From Sphingobacteriales bacterium (GTDB lineage Bacteria; Bacteroidota; Bacteroidia; Chitinophagales; JADIYW01), in the NCBI GenBank assembly GCA_016721245.1, contig JADKIQ010000025.1, forward strand, positions 372,001 to 436,000: a DNA stretch of 64,000 bases, read 5' to 3'. The notes beneath the pieces were generated by a model. The model ran no database searches. It worked only from the letters and a program-made list of their open reading frames with translations, and was not told the origin of the DNA. Made by a program: the position numbers and the translations under genes. Each line of letters starts with the position of its first letter. Within the stretch, counting starts at the first letter, position 1. Positions 55,470 through 63,532 of the stretch are shown here, one piece after another.

Positions 55470-55569
55470 AGATAGAATTTTATAATTTACAATAATCCTG
55501 CAAAACAGTTAAATGCATGCCGGGTAATAAGAAAGGAAAATGCTGACAGTTACGGAAAACGAAAATCAA

Positions 55570-56826
55570 TTAATTCTTTACAAACTTTATTATCTGAAAG
55601 AGTTCGTTATTTACATCTAATCTTAAGATATAGGTTGCTTTCGCCAAAGAAGACACATCCAGCAATTGCTGGATGTTATCATCTTCTGGCGTGATTATTT
55701 TGCTCATCATTTCCTGTCCTAAAACATCATAAATCATAATGTTTTTTTTGCCAGGCAAACCCAAAATATTTAAAGTCAGATTTTCGGTCACAGGATTTGG
55801 AAAGATAGTTACTACAGGTGATGCAATTACTGAATTGGCACAATTTACAGTAACCAAAGAGGAATAAGAATATCTATCATCTTTATCTACTTGTTTTAAT
55901 CGATAATAGGATTTACCATTAAGCGGATTATTATCCTGTACTGAATAATTTAAAGGCTGCAAAGAGTTACTGCTTTGTGAATTTATTTTCACAAAAGAGC
56001 TAAAATTAATCCCGTCGAAAGAACGTTCAATTTCAAAGAAATCATTATTGCTTTCTGAAGCTGTAGTCCAGTATATATTTACCCTATTGCCATCGCATTT
56101 TGCATTAAAAGCGGTTAGCTCAATAGGCAAAATAAAGCGATTATCCACCAATGTCCACCAGGTAAATAATTCTGCAGACGGCAATGCAGCAACTGTTGCG
56201 GTATTTGATGTCGTATTAATTGTTGTACCAGGCATATAATCATCCCAGGAATTGTTTGTATTATTATATCGTTGTGCAATTAAATTGGATTCAATAATTG
56301 CATTACTTGTTACTGAATGTTCAATGTCTCTGTATGTAAATACCAAATTACTCAGCACAGGTTTTGTCGTATAATTTGCCGGTTCTATCCGCCAGAATCT
56401 ATCCACTGAAAAGACAGAATTATCAGAACTGAAATTATTAATGAAATTTGTAATCCCAGTAGGCAGATTTGCTGTATTTAACCAGGAACCTACCGGATAC
56501 ATGGCAAAAGTCAGATTTCCCGTTGCTCCCGTCGCACCGGAAGTTGAAAAACTAACAGGCAAGTATTCTGCTGAACCGATACCAAACGGAACAACATAAG
56601 AACCGGCAGTTGTCCCTATATTCCATTTAACTCTGTTGAATTCATCTTCAGAAATTATATGACCGGATGTATTTCGTGTAATAGCATTAGTGGCTGGATT
56701 ATCTATTACCACGAATGCACCATTCGTTATGTTAACAATTCCTCCGTTGTTTAAGATGAGTCGTGCTTGGGCAAAACAATCGAATACCAAGGCGTAGAAG
56801 AATAAAATGTGTAAAATTCTTTTCAT
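55570..56826 (-). CDS. Secreted protein with T9SS sorting domain
   Basis: 418 residues from the ATG at 56826. Signal peptide (to about CFA), a beta-rich N-terminal half starting RLILNNGGIVNITNGAFVVID, then a conserved module PIELTAFNAKCDGNRVNIYW leading to an Ig-like domain, and a type A T9SS sorting domain (IFPNPVTENLTLN to IIKFVKN). A TTG at 56844 is in frame but lies inside the -7 box. Exported across the outer membrane; function unknown, probably structural. Confidence 0.85.
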   Translation of the reverse strand: MKRILHILFFYALVFDCFAQARLILNNGGIVNITNGAFVVIDNPATNAITRNTSGHIISEDEFNRVKWNIGTTAGSYVVPFGIGSAEYLPVSFSTSGATGATGNLTFAMYPVGSWLNTANLPTGITNFINNFSSDNSVFSVDRFWRIEPANYTTKPVLSNLVFTYRDIEHSVTSNAIIESNLIAQRYNNTNNSWDDYMPGTTINTTSNTATVAALPSAELFTWWTLVDNRFILPIELTAFNAKCDGNRVNIYWTTASESNNDFFEIERSFDGINFSSFVKINSQSSNSLQPLNYSVQDNNPLNGKSYYRLKQVDKDDRYSYSSLVTVNCANSVIASPVVTIFPNPVTENLTLNILGLPGKKNIMIYDVLGQEMMSKIITPEDDNIQQLLDVSSLAKATYILRLDVNNELFQIIKFVKN

Positions 56827-56841
56827 ACTTTTCTGGCTATA

Positions 56842-56872
56842 CAAAGATAATTAACAAATTGACATTTATCAA
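56842..56872 (-). promoter_or_regulatory. Promoter of the T9SS protein gene
   Basis: TTG (56872-56870), 20-bp spacer, TATCTTTG (56849-56842): good -33/-7 match, 15 nt before the ATG at 56826. Confidence 0.6.
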
Positions 56873-56994
56873 TAGTGGTAAACCACCGATTATAAGAATG
56901 GTGGAAAACTGCTATAACACAGAAAAATACGAGATACAGTCTGAAACAGGTCAGAAATTGATTATTCGGTAAATATGACTGAGAATTCGGGAAA

Positions 56995-58128
56995 TTAGAG
57001 CATCCCCTTGGTGCTTGGGAGATCATTGCCCTCTCTTTTTACTGCTATTTTAATAGATTTTGCCACGGCTTTAAAGATGGCCTCTATCTTATGGTGTTCG
57101 TTGTCGCCTTCTGCTTTTATATTGAGGTTGCATTTGGCTGCATCAGAAAAAGATTTCCAGAAGTGAAAAAACAATTCAGTTGGCATATCACCCACTTTTT
57201 CTCTGTTAAATTTTGCCTTCCAGACAATCCAGGGTCTGCCGGAAAAATCTATGGCAACTTGTGCCAATACATCATCCATGGGCAATAAAAATCCATAACG
57301 GCTAATGCCATTTTTATTACCCAAGGCTTGTAAAAAGGCTTCACCCAAGGCAATAGCGGTGTCTTCAATCGTATGGTGTTCGTCGATATGTAAATCACCT
57401 TTTACTTTGATATCTATATCGCAACCTGAATGTTTGGACAACTGTTCCAACATATGATCAAAGAAACCTAATCCAGTTTTGATAGAAGATTTTCCGGTTC
57501 CGTCCAGATTTAATTTTATCGATATTTTAGTTTCATTGGTATTTCTTTGTATTGTTGCTGATCGAGTTGGGTTACTCAAAAAATCATAAATATCTTTCCA
57601 GTTTGTTGTTTTTAAAGCAATTGAATTTTTAAGTTCATGTTGCTTGAGTTTATTATCATCTGTTTTATCGGCGCTTCTGCCTATCAGAATTCCTTGTGCA
57701 CCTAAGTTCTTTGCCAGCTGAATATCGGTCAGTCTATCGCCGATAACGAATGAGTTGACTAAGTCATATTTCTGTGTATCAAAATATTTAGTCAGCAATC
57801 CGGTATTAGGTTTACGTGTCGGTAAATTATCTTTGGCAAAACTTCTGTCTATTAAAACTTCTTCAAATACAATTCCTGCACTTTTCAATACATCCATCAT
57901 TAAATTGTGTGCCGGCCAGAATGTTTTTTCAGGAAAAGACTTTGTCCCTAAACCATCCTGATTGGTCACCATCACAAATTTAAAATCAGTTTCATGCGCT
58001 ATTCGCGACAAATACGGAATCACTTCAGGTAAAAACTGCAGTTTTTCATAACTGTCAATCTGAAAATCTTTCGGTTCATTAATTATCGTTCCGTCACGGT
58101 CTATGAATAATATTTTTTGCTTACTCAT
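56995..58128 (-). CDS. hisB: Bifunctional histidinol-phosphatase / imidazoleglycerol-phosphate dehydratase
   Basis: 377 residues. N-terminal HAD phosphatase with [16 protein letters not shown] strand and [16 protein letters not shown]-terminal IGPD domain from about 195, with [16 protein letters not shown] and [15 protein letters not shown] giving the Mn-binding His pairs. It catalyses the sixth and eighth steps of histidine synthesis. Its ATG overlaps the stop of hisC by one base (TAATG), so it is translated from the hisGDCB message. hisH, hisA, hisF and hisI are not in the window. Confidence 0.93.
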   Translation of the reverse strand: MSKQKILFIDRDGTIINEPKDFQIDSYEKLQFLPEVIPYLSRIAHETDFKFVMVTNQDGLGTKSFPEKTFWPAHNLMMDVLKSAGIVFEEVLIDRSFAKDNLPTRKPNTGLLTKYFDTQKYDLVNSFVIGDRLTDIQLAKNLGAQGILIGRSADKTDDNKLKQHELKNSIALKTTNWKDIYDFLSNPTRSATIQRNTNETKISIKLNLDGTGKSSIKTGLGFFDHMLEQLSKHSGCDIDIKVKGDLHIDEHHTIEDTAIALGEAFLQALGNKNGISRYGFLLPMDDVLAQVAIDFSGRPWIVWKAKFNREKVGDMPTELFFHFWKSFSDAAKCNLNIKAEGDNEHHKIEAIFKAVAKSIKIAVKREGNDLPSTKGML

Positions 58129-58535
58129 TATGCTTTATATTCTTTAAGTGCTTCAATAAATTTAGTGTTTTCTGCGGTAGTTCCTACGCTGACCCTTAAA
58201 CAACCTTTTAGCAAAGGTGCCTTGTCACGATTGCGAATAATTACTTTTTTTGTCAAAAGATATTTATACAATGTATTCGCATCTTCTACTTTAAATAAAA
58301 TAAAATTGGTGTCCGATGGATAGATTTTCTGAATGAATGCTATTTCTTTCAGTCGATTTTCCAGCCATTCTCTTCCTGACAATAGTTCGTTAATAAACTG
58401 TTTTTTTACATCTACTTTATTCAAAGCTTCCAATGCCAGATTTATGGTATGTTGTGTCACATTGTATGGCATCTTTATTGTATTCATGTAATGAATGACT
58501 TCCTCATTTGCATACAGCATTACCGAGACGTGCAT
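58128..58535 (-). CDS. hisC: Histidinol-phosphate aminotransferase, C-terminal part
   Basis: Last third of hisC, in the same frame as the N-terminal part: [21 protein letters not shown], then the C-terminal small domain with [10 protein letters not shown] and the substrate Arg in GCLRVSVGT. It joins the middle part if one of two A residues at 58520-58521 is removed (RLG followed by MLYANEE). Not a separate gene. Confidence 0.7.
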   Translation of the reverse strand: MHVSVMLYANEEVIHYMNTIKMPYNVTQHTINLALEALNKVDVKKQFINELLSGREWLENRLKEIAFIQKIYPSDTNFILFKVEDANTLYKYLLTKKVIIRNRDKAPLLKGCLRVSVGTTAENTKFIEALKEYKA

Positions 58536-58929
58536 CCGCCATTCCCCAGGCCTTGGAAAATGTATTGATGACCACTAAATTTTCAAATTCATCCAGACGG
58601 TTTGTCCAGCTCTTATTTTCGGCAAAATCCTGGTATGCTTCATCAATCACCACCAGACCATCAAAATTGTTTAAAATATTTTCAATATCATTTTCGTCCA
58701 TCAGATTTCCCGTCGGATTATTCGGCGAACAAATAAATATAATTTTCGCGGCATTGTCCTGCGATTGCTTCAATATCTCGTCCACATTCAACTGAAATAT
58801 TTCTTCTTTCAGCATCACTTCTATGAGTCCGATATTCATTACCCGTGAAGCATGTTCATACATGGAAAACGAAGGCGGTAAAATTATCACTTTATCTTTC
58901 CCTGCGATACAAAAACATTGTATCAGCAC
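58504..58929 (-). CDS. hisC: Histidinol-phosphate aminotransferase, middle part
   Basis: Contains the cofactor core: ICSPNNPTGN, VVIDEAYQDFAENK and the Schiff-base Lys in [15 protein letters not shown]. It is shifted by one base relative to both flanking parts. A T7 run is expected at 58958-58963, where six T (minus strand) are present; adding one joins it to the N-terminal part (NQIFLGNGSDECINVLI). Confidence 0.7.
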   Translation of the reverse strand: MLIQCFCIAGKDKVIILPPSFSMYEHASRVMNIGLIEVMLKEEIFQLNVDEILKQSQDNAAKIIFICSPNNPTGNLMDENDIENILNNFDGLVVIDEAYQDFAENKSWTNRLDEFENLVVINTFSKAWGMADARLGNAVCK

Positions 58930-58955
58930 GTTGATGCATTCATCGCTGCCGTTGC

Positions 58956-59189
58956 CTAAAAAATCTGATTCGGATGAAGCTGCACGGTTTTCGCAAGTGC
59001 TGTTTTCAGATCTGCCTGCAAAGGATCCGGATAGCGGTTGTGTAATTCCTCGGTAACAGAACCTAAACTATTCTCATTGGCATCCAGAAAAACGCCTTCT
59101 TTTCCTTCATATTCCATACGGGCAGACGAATACGCCTGCATATTTAATACGTGCGGGCAAACCAGCTTCTTTATGTTTATTTTTTTCAT
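58956..59189 (-). CDS. hisC: Histidinol-phosphate aminotransferase, N-terminal part
   Basis: First 77 residues: VFLDANENSLG and RYPDPLQADLKTALAK are the diagnostic HisC N-terminal motifs. Frame breaks at NQIF followed by TAG, because of a missing T in a T run. The start is 3 nt after the stop of hisD. The complete locus is 58128-59189, 353 residues when repaired, a normal HisC length. Confidence 0.8.
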   Translation of the reverse strand: MKKINIKKLVCPHVLNMQAYSSARMEYEGKEGVFLDANENSLGSVTEELHNRYPDPLQADLKTALAKTVQLHPNQIF

Positions 59190-59192
59190 GCT

Positions 59193-60470
59193 TTAATCTT
59201 TCAATCTTATGCTCACTGCATTTTTATGTGCATCTAATTCTTCATTGGCTGCCATTACTTCTACCGTTTTTCCAATATTTTGCAGGCCTTCTTTTGATAT
59301 TATCTGGAAGGTAATTTTCTTTACAAAACTATCTAAAGATACACCACTGTAAGCTCGTGCAAATCCGTTAGTAGGAAGTGTATGATTGGTGCCGCTGGCA
59401 TAATCACCCACACTTTCCGGCGTATAGTGACCTATAAAAACGGAACCTGCATTGACTACTTTTTCTGCCAGTTCTTCGGCATTTCTGGTTTGTAAAATTA
59501 AATGTTCCGGTGCATACGCATTACTGAATGCTATAGCTTCCTCTATATCGTTTACCAGTATCATTTTGCTGTTCTCCAGCGCTTTTGCTGTCACCTCTTT
59601 TCTTGGTAAATTTTTCAGTTGCTGGTCTATGGCAAAATGTACCAAATTTAAATATGCTTCTTCCGTGGTCACAAAAATCACCTGACTATCCGCTCCGTGC
59701 TCTGCCTGTGCCAGTAAATCGGCTGCTATAAAATCAGGGCGTGATTCATCATCTCCAATCACTAATACTTCGCTTGGTCCTGCCGGCATATCAATGGCTA
59801 TTCCATCCTTATTCACCAGTTGTTTGGCAGCCGTTACATATTGATTACCCGGCCCGAAAATTTTATACACCTGTGGAATCGTTTGCGTACCGTAAGCCAT
59901 CGCTGCAATGGCCTGTGCGCCTCCTGCTTTGAATATTCTTTTTATACCGCACAAATCTGCTGTATATAAAATTGCCGGATTAATACTGCCTGTTTTATCG
60001 GGAGGTGAACATAAAATTATCTCTGAACAGCCGGCAATTTGTGCCGGTACCGCCAGCATTAACACTGTAGAAAACAAAGGTGCAGAACCGCCGGGAATAT
60101 ACAAACCGATTTTCTCTATACCTACCGATTTTCTCCAGCATTGCACACCCGGCATAGTTTCCGTGATATCTGCTGCACCCTGTTGTTGCCGATGAAACAC
60201 CTGAATATTATTGTACGCAATATTTATAGCTTCCTTTAATTCTTCTGAAACTGAATTTACGGCTTTATTAATTTCCTCTTTAGTAACTTCAAGAGAATCC
60301 ATTTCAACTCCGTCAAATAATTTGGAATAATGTTTTAGAGCCTCATCACCGCGAGACTTCACTTCCTGCAAAATAGGAATTACCATTTGTTCAATGGTTT
60401 CCAGCGATTGAGTTGGCCGTTGAATAATGTCACTCCAGGTTGCTCTTGTCGGATATTTAATGACTTGCAT
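59193..60470 (-). CDS. hisD: Histidinol dehydrogenase
   Basis: 425 residues from the ATG at 60470 (a TTG at 60491 adds seven residues and is disfavoured). Zn-binding Gln/His region GPGNQYVTAAKQ, MPAGPSEVLVIGDD, LAQAEHGADSQV, YAPEHL and SGTNHTLPTNG are all present. It oxidises histidinol twice with NAD+ to histidine. It lies 63 nt after hisG, the gap holding a word-repeat tract. Confidence 0.95.
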   Translation of the reverse strand: MQVIKYPTRATWSDIIQRPTQSLETIEQMVIPILQEVKSRGDEALKHYSKLFDGVEMDSLEVTKEEINKAVNSVSEELKEAINIAYNNIQVFHRQQQGAADITETMPGVQCWRKSVGIEKIGLYIPGGSAPLFSTVLMLAVPAQIAGCSEIILCSPPDKTGSINPAILYTADLCGIKRIFKAGGAQAIAAMAYGTQTIPQVYKIFGPGNQYVTAAKQLVNKDGIAIDMPAGPSEVLVIGDDESRPDFIAADLLAQAEHGADSQVIFVTTEEAYLNLVHFAIDQQLKNLPRKEVTAKALENSKMILVNDIEEAIAFSNAYAPEHLILQTRNAEELAEKVVNAGSVFIGHYTPESVGDYASGTNHTLPTNGFARAYSGVSLDSFVKKITFQIISKEGLQNIGKTVEVMAANEELDAHKNAVSIRLKD

Positions 60471-60487
60471 TTTTATATAATTTAACT

Positions 60488-60525
60488 GCAAAGCACACTA
60501 AGTTTTTCGCAAAGTGCGCAAAGGA
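60488..60525. repeat. Intergenic word repeat between hisG and hisD
   Basis: CAAAGCACACTAAGTTTTTC-like tract followed by CGCAAAGTGCGCAAAG; similar words fill the trpE-trpG gap. Confidence 0.4.
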
Positions 60526-60533
60526 AAAATGAG

Positions 60534-61391
60534 TTAATAAATTAATTTTTCAATCGGCATTACCAATATGCCTTCTGCACCTGCTTCTTTCAATTGCTGA
60601 ATCTTTTCCCAGAAATCTTTTTCTGTGATGACCGAGTGAACGGAACTCCAGCCTTCTTTTGCGAATGCCTGTACAGTGGGCGAATTGATGCCGGGCAATA
60701 ATGAAATGATTTTATCCAGACTTTCATTGGGTGCGTTCAGCAGAATATACTTGTTTTTTTGCGCGCGTTTTACCGCTTCCAGACGAAATAAGAGATTGTT
60801 TAAAATGTCATTTTTCTCAGTAGAAAGATTTTTATTCTTCACTAAAATAGCTTCTGATTGAAAAATCTGTTCTGCTTCTTTCAATCCATTACTTAATAAT
60901 GTAGAACCTGTAGAAACAATATCGCATATAGCATCTGCGAGTCCGATGCCCGGTGCTATTTCAACGGAACCGGAAATGACGTGAATATCAGCCTTTATAT
61001 TTTTTGAATCTAAAAATTGCTGCAGAATTTTCGGATACGAAGTGGCTATAGATTTTCCTGCTAAATCAGCAACTGATTTGTATTCCATATTTCTGGGAAC
61101 AGCTAATGATAAACGGCATTTTCCAAAACCCATTTTCAGGACTTCATCTACTTTTTTATCCGATTCCACTAAAACATTCTCACCAACAATGCCTATATCT
61201 GCCACGCCATCCTGCACATAATCCGGAATATCGTCATCCCGTAAAAAAAGAATATCTATCGGAAAATCATAAGCGGAGGTGACTAATTTACCGGTGCTGC
61301 TTGGGAATGAAATATCACATTCATTAATGAGTTTTATGGATTCATCGCTTAAGCGACCTTTTTTCTGTATGGCGAGTTTTAACCTTTGCAT
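60534..61391 (-). CDS. hisG: ATP phosphoribosyltransferase (long form)
   Basis: 285 residues from the ATG at 61391 (TTG at 61397 disfavoured). KGRLSDESIKLI at the N-terminus, DIGIVGENVLVES, the PRPP loop DAICDIVSTGSTLLSNGL and a C-terminal regulatory HisG_C domain (about 210-285, PGINSPTVQAFAKEGWSSVHSVI) show the long, His-feedback-inhibited form, which needs no HisZ. It is the first enzyme of histidine synthesis and the first gene of the operon, preceded by a His-rich leader peptide. Confidence 0.95.
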   Translation of the reverse strand: MQRLKLAIQKKGRLSDESIKLINECDISFPSSTGKLVTSAYDFPIDILFLRDDDIPDYVQDGVADIGIVGENVLVESDKKVDEVLKMGFGKCRLSLAVPRNMEYKSVADLAGKSIATSYPKILQQFLDSKNIKADIHVISGSVEIAPGIGLADAICDIVSTGSTLLSNGLKEAEQIFQSEAILVKNKNLSTEKNDILNNLLFRLEAVKRAQKNKYILLNAPNESLDKIISLLPGINSPTVQAFAKEGWSSVHSVITEKDFWEKIQQLKEAGAEGILVMPIEKLIY

Positions 61392-61459
61392 AAACAAATT
61401 TACTTTTTTGAAAATTAAGATAATGAGAAATAATAAATGACCTGGGGAAAATAGATATA

Positions 61460-61476
61460 CACTCCTACTTGGAGTG
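61460..61476 (-). promoter_or_regulatory. Hairpin at the end of the his leader
   Basis: CACTCC-AAGTA-GGAGTG, 6-bp perfect stem. It covers the last His codon and the stop codon of the leader peptide and is followed by TATATCTATTTT. Could be a weak terminator or a translation-sensing hairpin; no GC-rich terminator with a real T-run is seen before hisG. Confidence 0.45.
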
Positions 61477-61515
61477 ATGTAAAGCGTGAGCTGTTGTATG
61501 TAGTGTCATTGACAT
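61465..61515 (-). CDS. hisL: his operon leader peptide
   Basis: 16-codon ORF MSMTLHTTAHALHHSK with four His codons, two of them adjacent near the end, then TAG. It lies 73 nt before hisG with a -7-like box (TATATTTA) just upstream. Enrichment of His codons directly in front of hisG is the signature of a translation-coupled attenuator. The ATG is 4 nt after the -7 box; a second in-frame ATG is at 61509. Confidence 0.75.
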   Translation of the reverse strand: MSMTLHTTAHALHHSK

Positions 61516-61519
61516 GGTG

Positions 61520-61527
61520 TAAATATA
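61520..61527 (-). promoter_or_regulatory. -7 box of the his operon
   Basis: Minus-strand TATATTTA, one change from TAnnTTTG, 4 nt before the leader ATG, the same spacing as in the trp promoter; -33 element not clear. Confidence 0.45.
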
Positions 61528-61595
61528 TAGAAATCTGTTGCCGAAAATGCTTTTCAAAGTTTAAATTAAGATTAATGAATTTACTTTTTTACTTG

Positions 61596-61603
61596 TAAAT
61601 TTG
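61596..61603 (+). promoter_or_regulatory. -7 box of the DUF885 gene
   Basis: TAAATTTG, exact TAnnTTTG match, 18 nt before the ATG at 61622; divergent from the his operon promoter. Confidence 0.5.
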
Positions 61604-61621
61604 CAGAACAAAGTTTAATCC

Positions 61622-63358
61622 ATGAAAAAACGACTGCATCTTTTAATTTTAAGTCTGCTGATAGTATCCGCTGCTTTTGCGCAATATACCTCCAGCGCCA
61701 ATTCACAGTTCATGAGCTACAAAAAGGAATTTATGGAGCGATTCTGGAAGATAAATCCGGATTGGGCAACTAATTCCGGTTATCATAAATATGACAGTAT
61801 ACTTCCAGTACCGAATGTACAACAGCGAAGCAAAGAATTGGTTTTCTATAAGAAAGAACTGAAAAAACTTAGCACTTTTCCATACGACAAGCTTTCCGAT
61901 TTAAATAAAATCGATTACAAAATATTGGAAAATGAATTACAGAAATATATATGGCAACTGGAAGTACTCAAAGAATTCGAATGGAATCCTTCGTATTTTA
62001 ATGCAGGTGGAACGTTTTCTTACATTCTTTCAGAGAATTACAGTCCGATTAAAAAAAGATTATCCGATTTCTATATCCGTTTAAAAAATGTTCCGGCATA
62101 TTATGAAGCTGCCAAGGCAACTATAAAAAACCCATCGAAAGAACACCTGCAACTGGCGATAGAACAAAACGAAGGTTCATTATCCATTTTTGAGAATGAT
62201 TTCATTGACTCCGTTAAGCTTATGCATTTCTCTAAAGAAAAAGAAGCAACTTATCTGAAGCGAGGTCAAAAGGCAGTTACTGCCATCAAATCCTATATTC
62301 ATTTTCTGAAAGAATATCAGACAGACAATGCACGCAGTTTTCGCTTAGGTAATGATTTGTATGCAGATAAGTTCAAGTATGACATTCAAAGCCAATTTAC
62401 AGTGGATGAAATTTATAAAGCTGCAGTAGACAGAAAACAATATTTGCATCAGGAGATGTTCAAACTATCTGCCCAATTATGGCCTAAATATTTTAACAAT
62501 ATACCTATTCCAATAGACACTTTAGAGGTCATCAAAAAAGTGATTGATACCATTTCTGTACAACATGTAAAACCGGAAGATTTTCAAGCTGAAATAGCAA
62601 AACAACTGCCTGAATTAACAGCATTTGTCGCCAAAAAAGATCTTATTTATATGGATCCGGACAAACCGTTAAAAGTGCGCAAAGAACCTGCCTATATGGC
62701 TGGCGTGGCCGGCGCATCGATGAGTTCACCGGGTCCGTATGAAAAAAACGGAACTGCTTATTATAATGTTGGCACGCTGGAAGGCTGGGAACCGGAAAAA
62801 GCTGAAAGCTATCTCAGAGAATACAATAAATATGTACTGCAAATTCTGAATATACATGAAGCCATTCCCGGACATTATGTACAGTTAGTATACAGTAATA
62901 AATCGCCTTCTATTATAAAAGCTGTTTTTGGAAACGGTGCCATGATTGAAGGCTGGGCTGTCTATTCAGAATTGATGATGTTGGAAAATGGTTATGGCAA
63001 TAATGAACCTGAAATGTGGCTGATGTATTACAAATGGAATTTACGAGCAACCTGCAATACTATTCTCGACATTGGAGTACATACTAAAAATATGTCTAAA
63101 GAGGATGCTCTGGATTTACTGAGCAGACAGGCTTTTCAGCAAAAAGCAGAAGCAGAAGGAAAATGGAATCGTGTGCAGCTAACCAGTGTGCAGCTTTGCT
63201 CTTACTTTACCGGATTCTACGAAATTATACAACTGAGAGAAACGTATAAAAAGAGTAAAGCAAGTGCTTTTAATGTTAAACATTTTAACGAAGATTTCTT
63301 AGGATTCGGCAGTTCTCCGGTTAAATATATACGACAAATATTAGTACCTGGATATTAA
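61622..63358 (+). CDS. DUF885 family secreted metalloprotein
   Basis: 578 residues, signal peptide (to AFA, before QYTSS). DUF885 signature: the long helical domain with FWKINPDWATNSGYHKYD at the start, AGVAGASMSSPGPYEKNGTAYYNVG, and the zinc-binding HEAIPGHYVQ with a downstream Glu in MIEGWAVYSE. These proteins are putative zinc peptidases of the M32/M3-like fold; exact substrate unknown. Extracytoplasmic. Followed by a hairpin (63369-63400) and a terminator. Confidence 0.85.
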   Translation: MKKRLHLLILSLLIVSAAFAQYTSSANSQFMSYKKEFMERFWKINPDWATNSGYHKYDSILPVPNVQQRSKELVFYKKELKKLSTFPYDKLSDLNKIDYKILENELQKYIWQLEVLKEFEWNPSYFNAGGTFSYILSENYSPIKKRLSDFYIRLKNVPAYYEAAKATIKNPSKEHLQLAIEQNEGSLSIFENDFIDSVKLMHFSKEKEATYLKRGQKAVTAIKSYIHFLKEYQTDNARSFRLGNDLYADKFKYDIQSQFTVDEIYKAAVDRKQYLHQEMFKLSAQLWPKYFNNIPIPIDTLEVIKKVIDTISVQHVKPEDFQAEIAKQLPELTAFVAKKDLIYMDPDKPLKVRKEPAYMAGVAGASMSSPGPYEKNGTAYYNVGTLEGWEPEKAESYLREYNKYVLQILNIHEAIPGHYVQLVYSNKSPSIIKAVFGNGAMIEGWAVYSELMMLENGYGNNEPEMWLMYYKWNLRATCNTILDIGVHTKNMSKEDALDLLSRQAFQQKAEAEGKWNRVQLTSVQLCSYFTGFYEIIQLRETYKKSKASAFNVKHFNEDFLGFGSSPVKYIRQILVPGY

Positions 63359-63368
63359 TGTGTTAAAT

Positions 63369-63400
63369 AAGTTGCGCATTTCCCCAAAATGGTGCAACTT
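63369..63400. repeat. Inverted repeat after the DUF885 gene
   Basis: AAGTTGCGCATTT pairs with AAATGGTGCAACTT with one bulged base; shares the words GTTGYGC and GYGCAACTT with the inverted repeat at 23123-23175. Confidence 0.5.
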
Positions 63401-63444
63401 GAATCAAGATAGATTGCAATCTTAAAAGTAGACTTAATAGTTCT

Positions 63445-63469
63445 AAAGCGCCTTACGGGCGCTTTTTTT
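63445..63469 (+). terminator. Intrinsic terminator after the DUF885 gene
   Basis: AAAGCGCC / GGGCGCTTTTTTT, about 8-bp stem with short loop and a seven-T run. Confidence 0.8.
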
Positions 63470-63532
63470 ATTCTACCGGTTTATAATTACCAATATTATT
63501 TTATATCTTCATGTGTACACAAAAAATACACC

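Noticed and set aside
58504..58965. Programmed ribosomal frameshifting in hisC
   Set aside because: Two opposite shifts in one housekeeping gene would be required and no slippery heptamer with pseudoknot is seen; error or mutation is simpler.
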